Source: Ancylostoma caninum
Taxonomy: Eukaryota > Nematoda > Chromadorea > Rhabditida > Ancylostomatidae
NCBI GenBank assembly: GCA_037903475.1
Contig: JBAJFG010000384.1
Span: 1,061,001-1,125,000 of the forward strand
Reading direction: 5' to 3'
DNA length: 64,000 bases
In this document: positions 22,401 to 31,400 of the stretch, piece by piece
How the letters are laid out: each line of letters begins with the position of its first letter
Numbering within the stretch: position 1 is the first letter of the stretch
Program-made: the position numbers and the translations under genes
Notes under the pieces: model-generated
What the model saw: the letters and a program-made list of their open reading frames with translations, nothing else
Database searches by the model: none
Told to the model about the DNA's origin: nothing

Positions 22401-25400
22401 TCGCGTGCCAGAATCGTCCAATGGATTCTGTCCGTTCGAGGAACACGAAGAGCATTATATCGTTCCTTGAAGGACTTCGTGAAGAAGTCTGACCATCGGG
22501 TCGTGGTCTTCCCTTGTGCGCTTGTGGAGTCCAGTCGCTGACGGCTCTTGTACAACGGTTATCGTTAAAGGCAGTGTCTCAGCTCAGGTTCGATTTCGAG
22601 CATTGGGTATGAGAAGAATCTCGGGGATATGCTGATTACAAGGGTGTAGGAATCTCGACTCAAAAGTGCAAAAAACCCCTTTCTTTAACTGTTTCTTTTC
22701 GGAGCAAACTTCCAGCCGCCGCATGGAAAGCTCGTCCACACGGCGACGCGCCGCGATCGATCGGCGCCACTTCATGCCACTCCACGCCGGCATGCTGCTC
22801 CTTGCATTCGACCTCCCGTGCATGCAGCTATGTAATATCCTCGAATTCTCATCGACTTGATCCAAGCGTCCTACCGTGCTAGTACTCTCAACCATAACCT
22901 TGGCGCTTGCAAACTCGACCGTGATGTCTGTTTAGAATGGCGAAATTTTGGTCGTGAAGTTACTGTAGAGCTCGCGAAATATCCTGACATATTGACTAGA
23001 AACTTAGGAACTCCCTGGTTGCCCAGGGCTTCCAGGGCTTGTGGTACTTCCCTCTCATGTCGTCACAATATGTTTCGAACATGTCATGAGGCTGGCTCGA
23101 GACGAGGCGCGCCAGGTTCGCGTCGAACTGCATGCTAATACATGCGGGAGCGGTGAGGTGTTGCGAACCTGACAACGGAAGCGGAGAGCTTGACGGAAAT
23201 ACTGCCAGAAATCGCGATACGCAGAGTTTCTCGACTGTCTCGCTCACGCCTTCGTGCACGGCCGAACTCGTAACGCTTCGTAAAGTTTTTTTTTAAAGTG
23301 AATTAAATGTTAACTGACGCACGTGTTGCTCGGACCTATATATGCAAAAACTCGATGCTGTAGCGACTTTCTCTCAACGAGAATCGAACCCGTTAGGTTA
23401 CTCGTGAGAGCAGCCGACACTACCACTATGCCATCACGCACACGAAAGCTCACGTTAAAGGAGTTGCAGAAGCACTTCTCATCTCTAAGAGATAATGCTG
23501 CGTGTACCTGAGGCAACACCTTCTGAATGTTCCTTAACCCAAAATTTCACCAATTTTGCTAGCCACCGCCACCACTATCGTTTTGGATAAATAAGAAATT
23601 AGGAAAAGGAACGTCGTTCATAAGTGATCTTGCGAGCTCATGATCTCGCCAATCAGCTCCGCTGATGGATAGGCCGATCTTCTCGTAAGCAACTGCGAGG
23701 TGCACATAAAGAGTACAACATGCACTATAGCGCAGAGGATGTGCGCGCCGTTAAAGCGCGCATGTCAGGGTTCGAACCTCTGGTCGCGCAGCGATTTTGC
23801 AGGCAGGTGTGCCAGCTCGTGACACTCCCGCGCCAAGCTCGTGAGATGTTCGTGCCTTGTTCCGAACTGTTACGAGCCTGGCTCGTACATGTTGTGACGA
23901 ATTTAAGGGATTACTACCAGTTACTGTAGAGCTCACGAAATATGTATCTTGATGTATTGAGTAGGAACTCCCTGGTTGCCCAGGGCTTCCAGGACCGCTT
24001 CTGTCTCAACGGAGTCGAAGTCTCTCTTCAAGTTGATGAACGTGAGACAGAGAGGCATCTTGTACGCTCGGGATGTACTCTTCGATGAGCCTCGTGACCG
24101 TGTGTATGTTGTCGATCGTACTCAATCCTTTCCGAAACCATTCTTGCTCACACGGCTGTTCTTCATCTAGGGTCCTTTCGATCCTGTTAAGGACCACTCG
24201 TGTGAAGAACTTGTAGACGACGAACAGTTAACAGATAGGGCAATAATTGCCGATGTCCTGAGGGTCTTCCTTCTTGTACAGCAGCACGGTCCTGCAGGTC
24301 TTCCATTGCATGGGCACCTTGCATTCCAACATTCCGACAAGTATCGTGTGAAAAGCCTATGTGTTAATAAGAATTGGCGGTAGGTTCTTCAGATGTTCTG
24401 GTCGAATCCTGTCGGGGCTCGGTGCCTGTACGATTCTTCGCCGACTTGATGGCATGTCGGACTTCGGAAGGGAGAACCGATGGGATAACATACCCATCCT
24501 AACTAGGATGACATGGATGGAGGTGGATGCGGCTATCAAAAAGGTCCGAGTGGAAGTCGTGAATGACCTTCTCCATTACCTGTCTTGTTGAGGAAATTGT
24601 TCCGTCTGGGCGCCGGAGGGCGGTCATCTTGGCTTTACGATTGGCGAAGTCACGACGGGCGTAGTGGATGCTTTTACCTGCTTCTGCGGCTTCGGCCAAC
24701 ACTGCTGCTCGTCTCTCCTTAAGGTCTTCTTTGATCTTTTTCTGCACCGTTTTGCGAGCTCGGGCATTAGCTGGTAGTTGCTCTCACGGCTCCACGCTGG
24801 CGTATGAGCTCTAGGGTCTCGTAGAACAGAATGTTGAACAAGCCGGTCGTACTTTTCATCGTTGTTGTCGACAATCGCATCTTCCCAAAAGCCCGCTAAC
24901 GAAGTGAAGAGACCCCAATTGATGACGGGCTTGAGACTTCACTTCTTGAATTTCGCGGCTTTTATCGCGAAGGAGGCGATGGTCTGGTCCTCTGTAGAAT
25001 TTCGGTACAACACCGACGTCGGCAGGCAGAACTTTCGATTGACGATGATGTGGTCAATTTCGTTATGGTACTCTTCGCCGGGTGACCCCCACGTCCATCG
25101 AAGGTAGGTTGACTTCTGAAATTGTGAGTTACCATGGATGGTCTTCGTCTAATGAATGATGTTCGATCCACTGTAGGCGATGGACGCCCCGATGCAAGCG
25201 TGCGTTGAAGGTACAAACCGTCATCATAATCCTTCTGGTTTTAGGCAGCCTAGATAACCCCTCGGACCTCGTCCTCACTGGCGCTTCCGTACCAGTGACT
25301 CTTCCGAGATCAAGGGAACACTCAGGGGAACAGATTCGGATAAGAGATGTATATGGAGGCTTCCCCTTACCATTGCAGAGTTGTAAGAGGCGTCATGCCA

Positions 25401-28400
25401 ACTAGATACACCTACATGCTCATAGATCCTCTTATATAAATCACGGTAGTGCAACAAAATTTTCTAGAGCGCAGGCGTAGGAGGGATATCACGTGATCGC
25501 ATGATTTAGCCGTGAGGCTCGATTATACAGGGGGGGGGGGCCATAAGTTATTGTACAACGTTTGCTGGCCCATTTCTCCGCAGTAGTAAAATATTTTTTG
25601 CCGCACTAGGCACTGTTTAATAGAGCTGGATTTGCTCTATCTTTTGATCACAAAAACCTCCTGGATACTTCCAAGATAACGAAAAAAGTTTATCGGAAAC
25701 ATTCATTGCAGACTTTCGGTGCCGCAAAATGCACTAACTCTGCCCGCAATTTCCGAGCAAAACAGCCACAAAAACAGTTTGATATTTTTAGAAAGAGCAT
25801 TCTTTGCTCTTTAAGATGCATCTAAGCAGTACACCCCACTTTAGAGATTTGGTGGATTTTTCGTAAAAAATTTCCACATCAACCCGCTTTTTTCAAAAAC
25901 CTGTTCTAAGTCCAACTGCTCCAAAGCAAAACTCTCCCGGGAAACCGGGTTTTAACTGTAAGATACTTTGATCCCTGCTCTATTCGGCAGCGAAAAGAGC
26001 AGGATAATCCATGTGTTGCTGGTGGAGAAATAAATGAGCAAACGTTGTACAATAACTTATGGCCCCCCCCTGTAGACTGTGGCTCGCGAGGATGCGCAGC
26101 TGACGGGGCATTCGGCTGATGTTTCATCATAGGTGCGTAGACGTGGTGGAAGTCGGGTGCATTCGGGATTTCGCGGGGGGACCAGCAGCTAGCGGTCTCG
26201 AGCCCTCCGGGCGAGACAGTGTTTACAACGATTTGACTATGCATAGCAGCAATGCCACGGATCTCCCTCATAAGAGGGATCCCAGCCGGTTAGTCGCGAG
26301 GCTACGTGGCGCGTCCCTAGGTGGCGGATAGGGGGCTAATCGCGGACCACACGCGACCTTGTGCCTGCCCTGAGACGCGGGTGGATTCAGGGGATGGACT
26401 CCCTGTTTCTGCAGTGTCGGAACGATCCATACCTTCTGCCAGCGCGTGGGTGTGTTCATGCATGCGTGCGTGAGTGTACTTGCGTGTCTGCAGATTGTAT
26501 CCTGCACATCTATCCGACCAAAAGCCCTGCATTCAAGTGACTGGGAGGTACAAGGGAGGCGGTTCGGAGTCGCCTCCAACAAATAAGCTCCATCGTCCAC
26601 TCCCGGGAAGCCCGGCTAACTTCCCGGTGAAATCCTACCCTAGCTACCCGCGGGGGAATAGAGCCCAGCAAGCTATCTCCTAAGGGTTTTCTTTTTCTTA
26701 AAGCTCGACACAGCAATAATAAAGAGTGTTCCCCTGATCTCGGAAGAGTCACTGGTACGGCGGCGCCAGTGAGGACGAGGTCCGAGGGGTTATCTAGGCT
26801 GCCTAAAACCAGAAGGACTATGATGACGATCTGTACCTTCAACGCACGCACGCTTGCATCGGAGGCTTCTATCGAGGATTTGATGATGCAGGCCAGGAAG
26901 ATCAGGTACGACGTCATCGGACTGACCGAGACGAGGAGACACCGGCCACTGAACGCCACCTTCGACACTGGAGAAGAACTGTTCCTTGGAACCTGCGACA
27001 GTAGAGGAGTTGGTGGAGTCGGTGTCCTCGTCAACACGAACTTGGCCATGAACATCGATTCGTTCGAACAGCTAACAACCCGAATCGGACGTTTGCGACT
27101 GAGAAAATGTGGATCAATACCGGCCTTGACAATCTTCGTCGCCTATGCTCCAACATCCAGCTACGACGATGAAGAAATCGAGGCCTTCTACATGGACTTG
27201 GAGAAGTTCTACAGGGAAGACCACACTTTCTACAAGGTCATTGTTGGCGACTTCAACGCCAAGATTGGCCCTAGGAGAACGCCTGAGGAACTTCACATCG
27301 GTAACCACGGCCTACAGTGGAACGAACAGGGAGAGAGGCTGTCTGAGTTCATCATGACGACGAAGACCATCCATGGTAACTCACAGTTTCAGAAGCCAAC
27401 CTCCCTACGGTGGACGTGGGAGTCACCCGGTGGAGAGTACCATAATGAAATTGACCACATCATCGTCAATCGAAGGTTCTGCCTGACCGACGTCGGTGTT
27501 GTACCGAAGTTCTACACCGGATCAGACCATCGCCTCCTTCGTGCAAGATTCTTCTTCTCGCGCAAAGGAGAGAAAGCCGCGAAGTTCAAGAAGAGGGCTC
27601 CCAAATCCGTCATCAATTGGGATCTCTTCACTTCGTTAGCCGGCTTTTGGGAAGATGCCGTTGTCGACAACATCGACGAAGAATACGATCGGCTTGTTCA
27701 ACATCTCTGCGACAGCGCAAGGAGAGCCGAGGGCTCAAGATCCACCAAAAGACGACTGTCTTACGAGACCCTCGAGCTGATACGCCAGCGCGGAGTCGCG
27801 AGAGCCGCAGGCAACTACCAACTGACGTCCGAGCTCGCAAAACGGTGCAGAGAAGCGATAAAAGAAGACCTTAAAGAGAGACGAGCAGCAGTATTGGCCG
27901 AAGCCGCAGAGGCAGGAAGAAGCATTCGCAACGCCCGCCGTGACTTCGCCAATCGTAAGACCAAGATGACCGCCCTCCGGCGCCCAGAAGGAACAATTTC
28001 TTCATCAAGACGGGTAATGGAGAAGGTCATCCACGACTTCTACTCGGATCTCTTCGATAGCCACGTCCATCTCCCCCAATATCACCCAAGGGAGGATGGA
28101 TACGTTGTCCCATCAGTTCTCCCTTCCGAAGTCCGACATGCCATCAAGTCGGTGAAGAATCGTACAGCACCGGGCCCCGACAGGATTCGACCGGAACATC
28201 TGAAGAACCTACCGCCAGTTCTTATCACCACCTTGGCTAGGCTCTTCACGCGGTACCTGTCGGAATGCAAGGTACCGAACCAATGGAAGACCAGCAGGAC
28301 CGTGCTGCTGTACAAGAAGGGAGACCCACAGGACATCGGCAATTATCGCCCCATCTGTCTGTTGTCCGTCATCTACAAGCTTTTCACTCGAGAGATTCTA

Positions 28401-31400
28401 AATAGGATCGAAAGGACATTAGATGAAGGACAGCCGTGCGAGCAAGCAGGGTTTCGAAAAGGATTCAGTACGATCGATCACATACACACGGTCACTAGAC
28501 TCATTGAAGTATCGCGAGAGTATAAGATGCCTCTCTGTCTCACGTTCATCGATTTGAAGAAAGCCTTCGACTCTGTGGAGACAGAGGCGGTCCTCAAAGC
28601 CCTGGGCAACCAGGGCATACCTACTCAGTACATCAAGATATTTCGTGAGCTCTACAGCAACTTCACGACCAGGATTTCTCCATTCTACGACGACATCACT
28701 ATCGACGTCAAGAGAGGGGTTCGACAAGGCGACACCGTGTCGCCAAAACTATTCAGCGCCACTCTCGAAGACGTCATGCGAAGACTGGAATGGGATTGCA
28801 TGGGAGTGCAAGTTGATGGCCGGCGACTTAACCACCTTCGCTTCGCTGACGACATCGTCCTTATAACACCAACTATCGGCGAAGCGGGACGGATGCTGGC
28901 CGACTTTGACGACGCGTGTGGAAAGATCGGTCTCCAACTGAACCTGACGAAGACGATGTTCATGAGGAACGGATGGGTCCCGGATGCCCCATTCTTGCTC
29001 AACGGAACGACCATATCCGAATGCTCCAGCTACGTATATCTAGGTCGGGAAGTCAACATGATGAACGATCTCGCTCCAGAGCTGGGCAGGAGGAAGCGAG
29101 CGGCTTGGGGAGCCTACAAGAGCATCGAGGACGTAGTGAAGAAGACGAAGAACACCAGGCTCCGTGCCCACCTCTTCAATACAACGGTTCTCCCTGCTTT
29201 GACGTACGCCTCGGAAACCTGGGCGTTACGCAAGCAGGATGAGAATGCGGTCAACGTCATCGAACGCTCCATCGAGAGGGTGATGCTAGGAATAACCCGC
29301 CTCACACAAGTGAGGGCTGGAATACGGAGTTCCACCCTTCGTGAACAGTCGAAGATCAGGGACGCTGCCGCTTACGCCAAGTTGAGTAAGATCAGGTGGG
29401 CCGGACACGTGATGCGTCTTAACGACCACCGTTGGACAAGAGCCGTCAGCGACTGGACTCCACGGGACGTTAAGCGCACGACAGGAAGACCACCGACCCG
29501 ATGGTCAGACTTCTTCACGAAGTCCTTCAAGGAAAGATATAATGCTCTTCGTGTCCCTCGAACGGACAGAATCCACTGGACAACTCTGGCTCGCGAGAGG
29601 GACAAATGGAAGGATTGCTGGCGCCCGCTCGGTACATCCGAAGATCAACGGGAGTCAAGGTGATCAAGGTGATCAAGCAGCAATGTACGGAGCAGAGTAG
29701 CCCCTCTGATTGAGCTTTGTCCGTAACTGCACTCGATCTTGGAACACTGGACGTGAGTGGAAGCCGTAGCGATAGGATTCACTCGGTTTCCTTATGTAAG
29801 ATGTGCTCTTTGCTCACTTCTCATTATTGAGGTCCCATGGGAATCATGCAGCTTGAGAATCCGTCTGTTTTTAGGAGGGGCAGTACAATCAAATACACAG
29901 GATGAACGAACGAAGAACGCGTCATTATAAGCTGTTATGGCATTTTTTGGAACCAGATGTGCAATTGTGGTGCACTGATGATGGACTGATGTGCCGGAGC
30001 CCCTTAGTTCACAAAAACATCAGGATGGATGTCCACCGATCGAGAAACGGTGGCCCATTAATGAAGAAAACGGCAGGATACGGGTCCATCGATGGAGAAT
30101 GGATCCGCAGGGAGCCCCATATTGGGCAAAGCGCTGGGACACGGGTCCCACCGATGGATTGGGTCTGCCCTGGCCCAATAGTGGGAGGAACGCCAGTATA
30201 GAGATCCATGAATGGAGAATGGATCTTCCCTGGCCCAAAAGTGAGGAAAGCAACTGGATACGGGTGCACGGACAGAGAGTGAGTCCGCATGGTTCTCATT
30301 AGTGGGGAAAATGCCAGGATACGTGTCCATGGATGGAGAATGAGTCCGCATGGTTCCCATTAGTGGGAAAAACGCTAGGTTACGTGTCCACGGATGGAGA
30401 ATGGGTCCGCCGTGGCCCAGTAATGGGGAAAACATCAAGATGCACGTCTACCGGTGGAGTAGGGGCACGCTACGCACTCATTTGTGTCTCAGTCGACCCC
30501 CCCCCCTCTTCTTTCTCCCAGTACATTGGAGCAGAAGCTCATCAGTTGGACTATCGTAAATAGAAGCTTGAACCATTTCAGGTGATTATTCGCACGGCAT
30601 TGGTTACACTGTGTTGTTCACAAGTACTAAAGCCATGTGAAAGATACTCCTGCGCAGAGTTGAAAGTGGCCGCTCATAACAGGTCCATAGGCATGTAAGA
30701 AATGCGACAAAAAAGTAGGTAGTATCATTGCATCGGAAATTAGCTTTACATGTAGGTGCGTGATTAAAAATTTGCAAGGAAGGTTAGGATAGCGAGAAGA
30801 CTCGAAGCCTGACGAGGCGGCCAGGACCGTAGAATGTACGCAACTCATAAGAAGGATTTTGTATTTGAGCTCAGTTAATGATAAGTTCTGCTTATTTGCT
30901 AATTTTCTAAGCATTTCGCACGTATGGTGCTTTTGCACATACAGTCTATTAGCTCACAAAGGGCGCCCGATCCGACTTTGTCCGCAACTACGACTTCACC
31001 ATTTTTCGGCTAACCGATCTATTTTTTTGCACTTTTTTGATATCCATATGTTGTGGTTCCTTCCATTCTTATCTTTCCCCACTGCCATCCGCTAAAATAT
31101 CCTTCCAGACGCATTCTGCAGGCAAAGTCGTAATTGCAGACAATGTCAGATCAGGCGCCATCTGTGAGCTAATAGACCATACCTCAAGTGGCTGCCCCAC
31201 CCCACTTTCTAGCGTCCCGAAGGGGCGCTAGTGGGTGAACAACTAGATACATCTACATGCTCAAGACGAGGTCGATGTCCGCGGGTAAATCTGTCGTATA
31301 TCGATTGAAAGTACTAGTGGCAGATGAATTCGTAGATATGCAGGCAAGATGTATTTAGATGAATTCAAGTCCAAAAAATGCTTTCTGCGGAATTTCTCAA

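Larger units (their letters stand above)
22325..25335 (-). pseudogene. Decayed RTE retrotransposon copy, interrupted
   Basis: Read on the minus strand, segments match the intact RTE at 26.8-29.7 kb: 25335-23930 covers the endonuclease and N-terminal RT with several frameshifts and stops, 23030-22890 repeats a piece of the RT, and 22540-22325 gives the last ~70 codons ending DQRESR and the GATCAAGG tail. An insertion (about 23040-23925), flanked by a duplicated piece of the RT sequence, separates two parts. A further 0.75 kb of the RT C-terminal region is replaced by 320 bases of unrelated sequence (22560-22880). It lies head-to-head with the intact copy. Confidence 0.85.
26075..29690 (+). mobile_element. 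Full-length RTE-type retrotransposon
   Basis: The coding region is preceded by about 740 bases of GC-rich sequence unlike the AT-rich flanks, which I take as the 5' UTR/internal promoter. It begins just after a MITE ending at 26072, so the true 5' end is uncertain. After the stop at 29663 come short GTGATCAAG repeats (29659-29680), the type of 3' tail RTE elements carry; the same tail ends the decayed copy. Target-site duplications could not be identified. A tail of about 25-35 bases and an intact ORF fit a recent insertion. Confidence 0.75.

Noticed and set aside
26510..27055. 181-codon minus-strand ORF
   Set aside because: Antisense of the RTE 5' region and endonuclease start; the plus-strand ORF carries all catalytic motifs.
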